Source: Desulfarculaceae bacterium (lineage in GTDB: Bacteria; Desulfobacterota; Desulfarculia; Desulfarculales; Desulfarculaceae). Taken from it: DNA of 64,000 nucleotides. Below, piece by piece: positions 44,757-53,967 of the stretch. The DNA lies in assembly GCA_020444545.1 (NCBI GenBank), contig JAHLKT010000004.1, forward strand, positions 248,001-312,000, given 5' to 3'. The notes beneath the pieces are model-generated. The model did no database searches, was not told the origin of the DNA, and saw only the letters and a list, made by a program, of their open reading frames with translations. Every line of letters starts with the position of its first letter. Position 1 is the first letter of the stretch. Both the position numbers and the translations under genes were made by a program.

Positions 44757-45353
44757 TTACTCCCGGGGGAAGGCCTGGGCCAACATGGCCTCGGCTTGGT
44801 CCAGCCAGGCCGCGCGTTGGGCCTGGTCGCTCAGGCAGATCACCCCGAAGAGGCGGCGATAGAACCGGGGCGTGCCGCACAGGCCGAACACGCAGTCGCG
44901 CCACAGCCGCTCCAGGGGATCGCTGAAAACATCTATCTCGCGCTGCGGGGGCGTGTTGCCGGTGTTGAACACCACCACCGCCTTGGCGGGCAACAGGCCC
45001 TGGGGAACCCCCTCGCCGCCGTCGCCCTCTAGGAAACGATAGGCCCGCCCCGGCCTAAACACCCGGTCGATCCAGCCCTTCATGATGGCCGGAGGCATGC
45101 CCCACCAGTTGGGGTGCACGATCACCACGCCGTCGGCGGCCTCCAGGTCGCGGCAGTGCGCCTCGATGGCCGGAGGCAGAGCGGCGCCTTCCGGGAATTC
45201 CTCCTGCCACAGCATCGGGTCGAAGCCCTCGGCGTAGAGGTCGTGGAAGACGACCTCATGGCCCAGCCCGGTCAGGGCCTGGCGGGAGCGCGCGGCCAGG
45301 GCCGCGTTGAAGCTGGCCGGGTCGGGATGAGCCAGCACCAGCAATATGCGCAT
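44757..45353 (-). CDS. NAD(P)H dehydrogenase (quinone)-type flavodoxin-fold oxidoreductase
   Basis: A 198-residue protein of the NQO1/KefF-like flavodoxin-fold family. RILLVLAHPDPASFNAALA binds the flavin phosphate and VIVHPNWWGMPPAIMKGWIDRV is the conserved core. It likely reduces quinones or electrophiles with NAD(P)H through bound FMN or FAD. ATG 45353 has GGAGAG upstream; the long N-terminal extension in the same frame is not used. The structured 137-bp segment lies directly upstream. Confidence 0.88.
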   Translation of the reverse strand: MRILLVLAHPDPASFNAALAARSRQALTGLGHEVVFHDLYAEGFDPMLWQEEFPEGAALPPAIEAHCRDLEAADGVVIVHPNWWGMPPAIMKGWIDRVFRPGRAYRFLEGDGGEGVPQGLLPAKAVVVFNTGNTPPQREIDVFSDPLERLWRDCVFGLCGTPRFYRRLFGVICLSDQAQRAAWLDQAEAMLAQAFPRE

Positions 45354-45490
45354 TATGGACTCTCCTGGCCCCCATATTTCATGAAAGCCGTGTGTCCGGC
45401 TGTGCCGGGCCAGGGTACAAACCATACCCTGGCAGCGTAGGTGCATTTTTCATAACGACCCCAATAAATGGGTTCGTTGTTTAGTGCCAC
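45353..45490 (-). CDS. possible small ORF (45 aa) coupled to the quinone reductase gene
   Basis: A GTG-started frame with GAGGG four bases upstream. It ends TAATG, sharing bases with the next start codon, which would allow translational coupling. The product is rich in aromatic residues (PIYWGRYEKCTYAARVWFVPW). Codons are AT-ending far more often than in neighbours, and the frame lies inside the inverted-repeat segment 45373-45509, so it may be fortuitous. Not recognised as any family. Confidence 0.25.
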   Translation of the reverse strand: MALNNEPIYWGRYEKCTYAARVWFVPWPGTAGHTAFMKYGGQESP

Positions 45491-45509
45491 CCAGCCCTCA
45501 TGAAATATG
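45373..45509. repeat. 137-bp segment bounded by 12-bp inverted repeats with three internal hairpins
   Basis: CATATTTCATGA (45373-45384) is the exact reverse complement of TCATGAAATATG (45498-45509). Inside are AGCCG/CGGCT (45386-45390 with 45397-45401), GCCAGGGTA/TACCCTGGC (45409-45417 with 45425-45433, loop CAAACCA) and AACGACCCC/GGGTTCGTT (45454-45462 with 45470-45478, 8 of 9 paired, loop AATAAAT). No T-run and no clear target duplication. It may be a structured RNA leader or a MITE-like element. Confidence 0.55.
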
Positions 45510-45513
45510 CGGG

Positions 45514-46233
45514 CTAGGAGAAGGTGATCTCGCCGAAAAAGTCGGGCACCTGCTCGCGGAAGGAGCGGGCGAAGCGGCGGGGGAAGATGACCCGGCGCAC
45601 GTCGTCCAGGGTGAAGTCCAGGTTGCCGAACACCCGCCACTCCCGCTCCATGTAATAGTTCTTGTCGTCGTCCGGGGGCAGCCCCTCCTGAAAGAACTTC
45701 ACAAAGCTGAAGAAGTGGTAGACCAGGAAGCCGAACAGGTCGGTGATCTCCTTGGTTTCGCGGGCCTGGGTTTCGTCCTGGTCCGCGTTGGGGCGGTGGA
45801 GCTTGTAGGCGTCGTAAAAGGCCCAGAGCTCGTCGTGCTTCTCGTCGAAGTACTCGGCCAGGGTGCGCTCCTTGCCGTCCGGCGGAGTTATGCGCGCGTT
45901 GCGGGCCACGTAGTAGACCGGGTTGGCCCCCCGCGCGATGAGGAAGGCCTTGGGAAAGGCCAGGCCGAAGCGGCTGAACTTGCCCATGTGGATGCCCAGG
46001 TCGGGCACCGGGATGTCGGAGAAGCACACTACGTTGGAGCGGTAGGACTCGTTATCCGAGAAAGTCTGGTCGGCCTGAAAGCGCACCCCGCCGTCCACGT
46101 TCTTGCCCAAACGTCCCGAACGCAGGATCTCCACCAGCAGGGCGAACTGCCGCTCGTGGGCGTCGTACTCGTGGCGAAAGCTGCGCCCCACGAAATGGGT
46201 CAGCTCGTTGCTCACATAGCGTTGCAGGCTCAC
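45514..46233 (-). CDS. AbiGi-like protein (putative abortive-infection family)
   Basis: A 239-residue cytosolic protein. The opening RYVSNELTHFVGRS and the central VVCFSDIPVPDLGIHMGKFS, FGLAFPKAFLIARG resemble the AbiGi family, named after the antitoxin half of a lactococcal abortive-infection pair; this is recognised from memory of the family, not searched. C-terminal EREWRVFGNLDF also fits. No AbiGii partner or other defence gene is nearby: neighbours are cysS and a quinone reductase. The start is GTG 46233 with AAGGGA upstream. Function here is unknown. Confidence 0.65.
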   Translation of the reverse strand: MSLQRYVSNELTHFVGRSFRHEYDAHERQFALLVEILRSGRLGKNVDGGVRFQADQTFSDNESYRSNVVCFSDIPVPDLGIHMGKFSRFGLAFPKAFLIARGANPVYYVARNARITPPDGKERTLAEYFDEKHDELWAFYDAYKLHRPNADQDETQARETKEITDLFGFLVYHFFSFVKFFQEGLPPDDDKNYYMEREWRVFGNLDFTLDDVRRVIFPRRFARSFREQVPDFFGEITFS

Positions 46234-46245
46234 GGAGTCCCTTCC

Positions 46246-47748
46246 CTACTCGGCCAGCCGCCAGCGGGTGCCCTCGGGGCCATCCTCCAGGAGCACGCCC
46301 ATGTCGGTGAGCTCGTCGCGGATGCGGTCGGCGGCGGCGAAGTCCTTGTCCTTGCGGGCCTGGGTCCGCTGGGCGATGAGCGCCTCGATCTGGTCCGGGT
46401 CGGGCCCCTCGCCCGCGGCCGGCGCGCTGGACTGCAAAAACTCCATGGGGTCCTCGGCCAGGATGCCCAGGCGGCCGCCCAGGTTGCGCAAACGCGCGGC
46501 GGCCAGGCCCAACAGGGCCTCCTTGGCCGAAGCGGGCTTCATGCCGCCCTTGCCCAGCATGGGCTTGTCCGGGGCGGGCTCGGGCTCGGCGGCCAGCTTG
46601 TTGGTGGTCTTGGCCAGGCTGAACAGGGCCCCCAGGGCGCGGGGGGTGTTGAAGTCGTCGTCCATGGCCGCCTCGAACTCGGCGGCGTGGGCGTCGATCT
46701 GGGCCATCCACTCCAGCTCGCTGGGCCGGGTGAGGCGCTGCTTGAGCATCTTGTCCTCGGGCGGGGCGGCTTCGCGCAGGGCGATGTAGAGCCGCTCCAA
46801 GCCCTGGCCCGCCTCCTTGAGCGCCGCGTCACTGAAGTCCAGAGGCGCGCGGTAGTGCTTGGAGAGCAGGAACAGCCGGAGCACCTCGGGCTTCACGGTC
46901 TTTAGTATGTCGCCCACGGTGAAGAAGTTGCCCAGGGACTTGGACATCTTCTCGTGGTTCACCCGCACGAAGCCGTTGTGCACCCAATAGTGGGCAAAGG
47001 GCACCCCGCTCAGGGCCTCGGACTGGGCCCGCTCGTTCTCGTGGTGGGGAAACAGGAGATCCTCGCCCCCGCCATGGATGTCGAAAGTCTTGCCCAAATA
47101 CTCCTGGCTCATCACCGAGCACTCGATGTGCCAGCCCGGGCGGCCCGGCCCCCAGGGGCTCTCCCAGGAGGGCTCGCCGGGCTTGGAGCCCTTCCAGAGC
47201 ACGAAGTCCATGGGGTTGTTCTTACGCTGGTCCACCGCGATGCGGGCCCCGGCCTGCATCTGGTCGATGTCACGGCCGCTGAGCTTGCCGTAGTCCGCGA
47301 AGCTGTCCACCGCGAACAAGACGTCGCCGCCCTCCACCGGATAGGCGTGGCCCTTGTCGATGAGCGCCGACACCATCTCCACGATGCCCGCGATGTGCTC
47401 GGTGGCCCGGGGCTCGGTGGTGGCGGGCAGAACGTGCAGCGCCTCCATGGCCTCGGTAAAGGCGTCGATGTTGCGCTGGGTCAGGGCCCGCCAATCCTCG
47501 CCGGTCTCATTGGCCCGCTTGATGATCTTGTCGTCAATGTCGGTGAAGTTGCGCACGTAGGCGATCTTCCACCCCTTGGAGCGCAGATGGCGGTGGATGG
47601 CGTCAAAGGCCACGTAGCAGCGGGCGTGGCCGATGTGGGGCTCGTCGTAGACCGTTACCCCGCAGACGTACATGCTCACCTGTCCCGGGACCAGGGGAAC
47701 GAACTCTTCCTTTTTGCGCGTCTGCGAGTTGTATATGAACAAGGACAT
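46246..47748 (-). CDS. cysS: cysteinyl-tRNA synthetase
   Basis: A 500-residue class-I synthetase. The HIGH motif occurs in TVYDEPHIGHARC, KMSKS in HEKMSKSLGN, and zinc-binding cysteines in MYVCGVT and HIECSVMS. The helical anticodon-binding C-domain is complete. It lies 31 bases after ispDF and 12 bases before the AbiGi-like gene on the same strand. Confidence 0.97.
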   Translation of the reverse strand: MSLFIYNSQTRKKEEFVPLVPGQVSMYVCGVTVYDEPHIGHARCYVAFDAIHRHLRSKGWKIAYVRNFTDIDDKIIKRANETGEDWRALTQRNIDAFTEAMEALHVLPATTEPRATEHIAGIVEMVSALIDKGHAYPVEGGDVLFAVDSFADYGKLSGRDIDQMQAGARIAVDQRKNNPMDFVLWKGSKPGEPSWESPWGPGRPGWHIECSVMSQEYLGKTFDIHGGGEDLLFPHHENERAQSEALSGVPFAHYWVHNGFVRVNHEKMSKSLGNFFTVGDILKTVKPEVLRLFLLSKHYRAPLDFSDAALKEAGQGLERLYIALREAAPPEDKMLKQRLTRPSELEWMAQIDAHAAEFEAAMDDDFNTPRALGALFSLAKTTNKLAAEPEPAPDKPMLGKGGMKPASAKEALLGLAAARLRNLGGRLGILAEDPMEFLQSSAPAAGEGPDPDQIEALIAQRTQARKDKDFAAADRIRDELTDMGVLLEDGPEGTRWRLAE

Positions 47749-47779
47749 CAGTTACTCCGCTCACTCGGGATGCTTGAAT

Positions 47780-48946
47780 TCAGCGCGGCACAATGCGGGC
47801 CGTGGCCAGGGCGGCCATGCCCTCGCCCCGCCCCACGAAGCCCAGGCCCTCGGTGGTGCTGGCCGCCACATTCACCAGGCCGGGCTCCAGGCCCAGGGCC
47901 TCGGCCAAACGGGCGCGCATGGCCGGGTAGTGGGGCGCGATCTTGGGCGCCTGGGCCAAAAGGGTGGCGCTCACCTGGGCCGGTTGCCAGCCCGCCCCGG
48001 CCAGGCGCTCCTTCACCGCCCCCAGCAGGGCGATGCTGTCCGCGCCGGCAAAGGCCGGGTCGCTGTCCGGGAACATCTGGCCGATGTCTCCCATACCGGC
48101 CGCCGCCAACAGGGCGTCCATCACCGCGTGGGTGAGGACGTCCGCGTCGGAATGGCCCAACAGGCCCCGGTCGTGCTCCAACTCCACCCCGCCTAAAACC
48201 AGGCGGCGGCCCGGCTCCAGGCGGTGGGCGTCGAAACCCTGCCCCACCCGCTCGCCGCCGCCCAAAAGGCCCCTGGCCAGGGCCAGGTCCTCGGGGGTGG
48301 TCACCTTGAAATTGTCTCGCCCGCCCATGACCAGCCTCACCTTGCCGCCGATGCGCTCCACCAGGCCCGCCTCGTCGGTGGCGTAATAGCCCTCGGCCTG
48401 CGCGGCGGCCATGGCCTTTAGCAGCAGCTCCCGCTCAAAAACCTGGGGCGTCTGCACCTGCCACAGCTCGGAGCGGTCCAGGGTCTGGGCCACCAGGCCC
48501 TCCGCGTCGGCGCGCTTGACCGTGTCCGCCGCCGGGGCCGCGGCTATGGCCGCGCCGGTCTCCACCGCCGCTGCCAGCACCCGGGCAAAGAGCTCGGGCG
48601 GGGCCAGGGGACGGGCCGCGTCGTGGATGACCAGCCACTGGGCACCCAGCTCGCAGGCGGCGGCCACTCCGGCGGCCACGCTGTCTTGGCGCTGGGCCCC
48701 GCCGGGCACCACCGCAGCCACCTTGCTCAGGCCAAAGGGCGCAATACAGCTATCCCGGGTCTCGGTCTCGGCGCCGGGGGGGCACACCACCACCACCGTG
48801 GACACCACCTCCGCCTCCTCCAGCGCCATGAGGGTACGCGTGAGGAGCGGGCGGCCGCCCAGGGAAAGAAACTGCTTGGGCCGATCAGCGCCCAGCCGGG
48901 AGCCGAACCCGGCGGCGGGCACCACGGCCACCACCTTGCTCTGCAT
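47780..48946 (-). CDS. ispDF: bifunctional IspD-IspF (MEP pathway)
   Basis: A 388-residue fusion. The N-terminal ~225 residues are 2-C-methyl-D-erythritol 4-phosphate cytidylyltransferase ([27 protein letters not shown]), the C-terminal ~160 are the cyclodiphosphate synthase ([33 protein letters not shown]). They are steps 3 and 5 of isoprenoid synthesis. ATG 48946 has GAGGCG upstream and is preferred to the frame start at 49003. This fusion is known in several proteobacterial groups. Confidence 0.95.
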   Translation of the reverse strand: MQSKVVAVVPAAGFGSRLGADRPKQFLSLGGRPLLTRTLMALEEAEVVSTVVVVCPPGAETETRDSCIAPFGLSKVAAVVPGGAQRQDSVAAGVAAACELGAQWLVIHDAARPLAPPELFARVLAAAVETGAAIAAAPAADTVKRADAEGLVAQTLDRSELWQVQTPQVFERELLLKAMAAAQAEGYYATDEAGLVERIGGKVRLVMGGRDNFKVTTPEDLALARGLLGGGERVGQGFDAHRLEPGRRLVLGGVELEHDRGLLGHSDADVLTHAVMDALLAAAGMGDIGQMFPDSDPAFAGADSIALLGAVKERLAGAGWQPAQVSATLLAQAPKIAPHYPAMRARLAEALGLEPGLVNVAASTTEGLGFVGRGEGMAALATARIVPR

Positions 48947-49012
48947 AGGCGCCTCGCGGGTGCAAACAGCTTGAATTCTAGTATCAGGGAACGGTTGGCG
49001 CAAGGCCGGGGG

Positions 49013-50824
49013 CTATTCGGGGTTCATGCGCCGGCTGACTTCCTGGTGATAGGCGGCGGTAACCTCGTTGTGATCCAGCATTCCCAACACATGCTGGCGC
49101 CCCTCGAACATCTCCACCACGGGCAACTGGGAGTAGCCGGTGTCCAGGAACTTGAGCAGGGCGTCGTAGAGGCTCTCGCTGGGGCGCAGGCTCACCGGCG
49201 AGGTGGCCAGCTCGCCCACCACCACCAAATCGCGCAGGGAGTCCTCGAAGAGCACGGTGCGCACGTTGGTCAGGGACAAGAGCCCCATGAGCATATCGTC
49301 GGAGTCGGTGACCGGGAAGATGGTCTGGCCGCTGGAGGCCACCGCCTTTTGCAGGCCAGCGAAGCGGGTGTTGGCCGGCAGGGCGATGAAGGGCTGGTCC
49401 GGCTTGAACACCGACTCCACGGTCAGTTCCTCCAACACGTTGACCGTGAGGTCGTCCTCGTGGGCCGGAGACTGGAACTTGTTGGCAACCTGCTTTTCGT
49501 AGATGCTGGAGCCCCGGTTGAACAGGATGGCGATCACCGACACCAGCATCAGGGGGGGCAGCAGGGCGTAGGACTGGGTCATCTCGGTGACCATGATCAT
49601 GGCGCCCAGGGGGGCCTTGGCCGCGCCGGAGAAAAAGGCGGCCATGCCCACCAGCACGTAGGCTCCGGGCTGGGTGACCACCTCGGGGAAGAGCATGTGG
49701 CCCACCTGGCCCACCACCCCGCCGATCATGCCGCCGATGAACAGGGTGGGGCCGAAGACCCCGCCACTGCCCCCGGAGCCGATGGTCAGGCTGGTGGTGG
49801 CGATCTTGGCCGTGGCCGCCAGGGCCATGACCAGAAGGCTCAGCTCGCCGAAGATGGCCATCTGCAAATAGCCGTAGCCGCCGCCGATGGCCTGGGGCAC
49901 GAACAGGGCGATGGCCCCCACTCCCAGGCCGCCCAGCATGGGGCGGAAGTGCTTGGGAATGGTCAGGCGGCGGAAGGCGTCGCGGGTGCCGTAGAAGACC
50001 TTGACGTAGAGACCGCCGATGGGCGCGCAGACCAGGCCCAGCACCGCGAAGATGGGCAGCTGGCGCGGGTCGTGAGCCACGAAACCCGGGGTGGCGAAGA
50101 TGGGGTCGAAGCCGAAGACAAAGGTGAACATGGAAAAGGCGATCACCGAGCTGATCACGCAGGGGATGATGGCTTCAGACTCGAAGTCCTCGCGGTAGAG
50201 CACCTCGACGCTGGTGATGGCCGCGCCCAGGGGCGCCCGGAAGATGGCCCCCAGGCCGCCGGCGCAGCCAGAGAGCATGAAGATGCGCCGCTCCTGGGTG
50301 CTGAGCTTTAGGATGCGCGATATCCAGGAGCCGAAGCCCGCCCCGATCTGGGCGATGGGGCCCTCGCGCCCGGCCGATCCGCCGGTGGCCAGGGTCACTA
50401 TGGACGCGAAAGACTTAACAAAAGGCACCCGGGTGCGGATGATGCCCCTGAGGTTGTGGAAGGCCGCGATCATGGCGTCCATGCCGTGGCCCTCGGCCTC
50501 GGGCGCGAAGGTGTAGACCACCAGGCCCGAGATGAGCCCGCCTATGGCCGGGATGATAAAGAGCAGCCAGGGGCGGTAGGGGGTCTGGGCCACTATGTGC
50601 ACCAGCTGCTCGCCGGCGGGCTCCGGGGCCGGGGCCCCGGCCAGATAGGCCAGGCAGAACCAGCGGGCCCACTCCAGGGCCACGAAGAAGGCGATGGCCC
50701 CCAGGCCGGATACCACCCCGATGAGCACGCTGATGGCGATGCGGCGGGAGGCGTCCTGACGATAGAACCTCATCAGGTCGGCCAGATGGAATATGGTGCG
50801 GCGGCTGCGTCCCGCGGGGTTCAT
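49013..50824 (-). CDS. ClC-family chloride channel/antiporter with C-terminal CBS pair
   Basis: A 603-residue membrane protein with the ClC core (about residues 25-430) and two CBS domains (~450-600). Selectivity-filter motifs are GSAGREGPIAQIGAG (with the gating Glu) and GSGGSGGVFGPTLFIGG. CBS domains usually bind adenine nucleotides and gate the channel. ATG 50824 lies in front of NPAGRSRR. It is divergent from phoB; in the 166-bp intergenic region I see no convincing promoter or Pho box. Confidence 0.93.
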   Translation of the reverse strand: MNPAGRSRRTIFHLADLMRFYRQDASRRIAISVLIGVVSGLGAIAFFVALEWARWFCLAYLAGAPAPEPAGEQLVHIVAQTPYRPWLLFIIPAIGGLISGLVVYTFAPEAEGHGMDAMIAAFHNLRGIIRTRVPFVKSFASIVTLATGGSAGREGPIAQIGAGFGSWISRILKLSTQERRIFMLSGCAGGLGAIFRAPLGAAITSVEVLYREDFESEAIIPCVISSVIAFSMFTFVFGFDPIFATPGFVAHDPRQLPIFAVLGLVCAPIGGLYVKVFYGTRDAFRRLTIPKHFRPMLGGLGVGAIALFVPQAIGGGYGYLQMAIFGELSLLVMALAATAKIATTSLTIGSGGSGGVFGPTLFIGGMIGGVVGQVGHMLFPEVVTQPGAYVLVGMAAFFSGAAKAPLGAMIMVTEMTQSYALLPPLMLVSVIAILFNRGSSIYEKQVANKFQSPAHEDDLTVNVLEELTVESVFKPDQPFIALPANTRFAGLQKAVASSGQTIFPVTDSDDMLMGLLSLTNVRTVLFEDSLRDLVVVGELATSPVSLRPSESLYDALLKFLDTGYSQLPVVEMFEGRQHVLGMLDHNEVTAAYHQEVSRRMNPE

Positions 50825-50990
50825 TTGCCATGCCTCTCGGGCTAAAGGGCGGACACGGCGCAAAAAATACCATTACAGGGGTATATGTCAATGTTGTGAC
50901 TCTGCAACACTTGGTATTGCCAAGGCATCTCCTGCTGGTTAAGGTGTTTTAAGTTGTTAACCTCAGCGGAGTTTTCCAAGGAGAACCTAA

Positions 50991-51680
50991 ATGGCCAAAG
51001 CCACGGTTTTGGTGGTCGAGGATGAAAAAGACATCATCGACGTGGTCGACTTCAATCTCCAGCAGGCCGGATACCGGGTGCTGAAGGCCGCCGACGGCGC
51101 CGAGGGCCTGCGCCTGGCCAAGGACCAGTCCCCGGACCTGGTGGTTCTCGACCTGATGCTTCCGGCCATGGACGGCAAGGAGGTCTGCCGCCGCCTCAAG
51201 CAAGGCGAAGCCACCCGCGAGATCCCGGTGCTCATGCTAACCGCTCTGGCTAGCGAGACCGACCGCATCATCGGCTTCGAGATCGGGGCGGACGATTATC
51301 TGACCAAGCCCTTCAGCCCCCGCGAGCTGGTGCTCCGGGTCAACGCCATTCTGCGCCGCAGCCAGGAGCCCGCCGGCGACACCGCGCCTCTGAACCTGCC
51401 CGGCCTGACCATCGACCCCTCCCGCCACGTGGCTCTGGCCGGGGAGGAAGAGCTGGACCTGACTGCCACCGAGTTCAAGCTGCTGCACTATCTGGCCGCC
51501 CACGCGGGCAAGGTGCAGACCCGCGAGGTGCTGCTGTCGCGGGTGTGGGGCTATGCCTACGAGGGCTACGCCCGCACCGTGGACACCCACGTGCGCCGTT
51601 TGCGCAAGAAACTGGGCCCCCTGGCCGAGCGCATCGAGACGGTCAGGGGCATCGGCTACCGCTTTAGAGAAGACCTGTGA
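50991..51680 (+). CDS. phoB: response regulator, PhoB/OmpR type
   Basis: A 229-residue regulator with receiver domain (phospho-acceptor D54 in VVLDLMLPAMDG; K in YLTKPFSP) and a winged-helix DNA-binding domain (RTVDTHVRRLRKKLG). AAGGAGA precedes the ATG. Its partner kinase overlaps by four bases (GTGA). The name phoB is by similarity; no pst or phoU gene is present in the window. Confidence 0.9.
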   Translation: MAKATVLVVEDEKDIIDVVDFNLQQAGYRVLKAADGAEGLRLAKDQSPDLVVLDLMLPAMDGKEVCRRLKQGEATREIPVLMLTALASETDRIIGFEIGADDYLTKPFSPRELVLRVNAILRRSQEPAGDTAPLNLPGLTIDPSRHVALAGEEELDLTATEFKLLHYLAAHAGKVQTREVLLSRVWGYAYEGYARTVDTHVRRLRKKLGPLAERIETVRGIGYRFREDL

Positions 51681-53484
51681 GCCTGCGCCTGTCCTTCCAG
51701 AGCCGCATCCTGGGCGGCTGCCTGGTGGTGGTGGTGTGCACCCTCATCTTCGTGGCCGTGCTCATGGAGCGCTCCCTGGGCAGCCAGATGGTGCAGCAGG
51801 TGCGCTCCTCCTTGCAGCACGAGATCCTCACGGTGCGTGAGGTGGTGCGCGACCGCTGGCGGGCCGGCGAGGGCATCTCGGACGGGGACAAGCTGGCCGA
51901 CCAGCTGGGCCGCATCGTGGGCGCCCGGGTGACCCTGATCACCCCCGACGGCAAGGTGGTGGGCGACAGCCAGATGTCCCGGGCCCAGGTGCCGGAAATG
52001 GTGAACCACGCCAACCGGCCCGAGATCGCCGCCGCCCTCAAGAGCGGCGACGGCACAGCGGTGCGCTACAGCTCCACCCTGGGCCTGGACCTGATGTACG
52101 TGGCCACCCGCCTGGGAACCCCGGATGGCGAGCAGCTCGTGGTGCGCCTGGCCCTGCCGCTGAGCCAGGTGGACAAGGCCATCGCCCAGACCAGGAGCCT
52201 GGTCCTGGGAGCCATCTTCCTGGGGGTGCTCTTAAGCATCGGGGTGGCCTATCTGGTGGCCCGGGGCCTTAGCAAGCCGGTGCAGCAGCTCACCCGCACC
52301 GCCACCAGCATCGCCGAGGGCGACCTCTCGCGCCGCTTCACCCGCTACCCCCGCAACGAGATCGGCGACCTGGGGCGGGCCTTCGACCAGATGGCCGACA
52401 ACCTGCAAAGCACCATCGACGAGATCACCACCTCCCGCGACCGCCTGGAGGCCATCCTGCGGGGCATGGTGGAGGGAGTGCTCTTGACCGACCCGCAGGG
52501 CCACGTGCTGGTGGCCAACCGGGCCCTCAAGAAAATGCTCGACCTGGAGTCGGTGCCCGTGGGCAAGCTGCCCTCGGAAATCATCCGCAACGCCGACCTC
52601 TTGGAGGCCCTGGACGAGGTGCGGGCCGGGGCAGAGTACGTTTCGCGGGAGTTCGCCACCCTGGGCGAGCCCCAGCGCCACATGGAGGCCCACGTGGTGC
52701 GCATGACCGGGGAGGCCGCCGGGGCGGGCCTGGTGTGCGTGCTGCACGACATCACCGAGCGCAAGCGCCTGGAAAAGACCCGGCGCGACTTCGTGGCCAA
52801 CGTGTCCCACGAGCTGCGCACCCCGCTTACCGCGGTGCGCGGCGCGGCCGAGACGCTCTTGGACGGCGCGGTGGACTCGCCCCAGTTCGCCCGCCGCTTC
52901 GCCGAGCTGATCCTCCGGCAATCCCACCGCCTGGAGCGCCTGGTGCAGGACCTGTTGGAGCTGGCCAGCCTGGAGTCGGGCCAATCGCCCCCCCGGCGGC
53001 GCGACATCGAGGCGGCCGAGCTGGCCGACTCGGCCTTGGAGGCGGTGACCGACCTGGCCGAGGCGCGGGGGGTGGAGCTGGAGCGCCGTTTGCCGCGTGA
53101 GCCGGTGGTTTTCCGGGCCGACGCCCGCCAGCTGGAGCAGGCCCTGCTCAACCTGCTGGATAACGCCATCAAGTACACCGGCGAGGGCGGCAAGGTGAGG
53201 CTGAGCATCGAGGACCAGGGCGAGACCGTGGCGCTGAGCGTGAGCGACACCGGACCGGGCATCCCGGCGGAGCATTTGCCGCGCCTGTTCGAGCGCTTCT
53301 ACCGGGTGGACACCAACCGCTCGCGGGAGATGGGCGGCACCGGCCTGGGCCTGGCCATCGTCAAGCACATCGCTCAGGTGCACCACGGCAAGGTGGAGGT
53401 GGACAGCGCCCAGGGCGAGGGTTCCACCTTCCGCCTGGTGCTGCCCCACACCGAGCCCGAGGCCGACACCCAGGAGGAGCAAGC

Positions 53485-53488
<4 letters not shown>
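51677..53488 (+). CDS. phoR: sensor histidine kinase, PhoR type
   Basis: A 603-residue membrane kinase: TM helix ~11-31, a ~140-residue periplasmic domain, TM helix ~178-198, HAMP (PVQQLTRTATSIAEGD), PAS (~255-360), HisKA with H378 in NVSHELRTPLTAVRG, and HATPase (NLLDNAIKYT, DTGPGIP, GTGLGLAIVKH). The extended periplasmic domain is larger than in E. coli PhoR and closer to Gram-positive-type PhoR. It overlaps phoB and arsC by four bases each. Confidence 0.92.
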
Positions 53489-53931
<443 letters not shown>

Positions 53932-53967
53932 CCCGCCGCCCATAGCGGCGAGGCGCGGAACCCGGCC

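Noticed and set aside
45373-45509. The structured segment as a Rho-independent terminator of the AbiGi-like gene
   Set aside because: None of its stems is followed by a U-run on the minus strand.
50825-50990. A Pho box in front of phoB
   Set aside because: No pair of CTGTCAT-like direct repeats at 11-bp spacing is visible; the region is AT-rich but unstructured.
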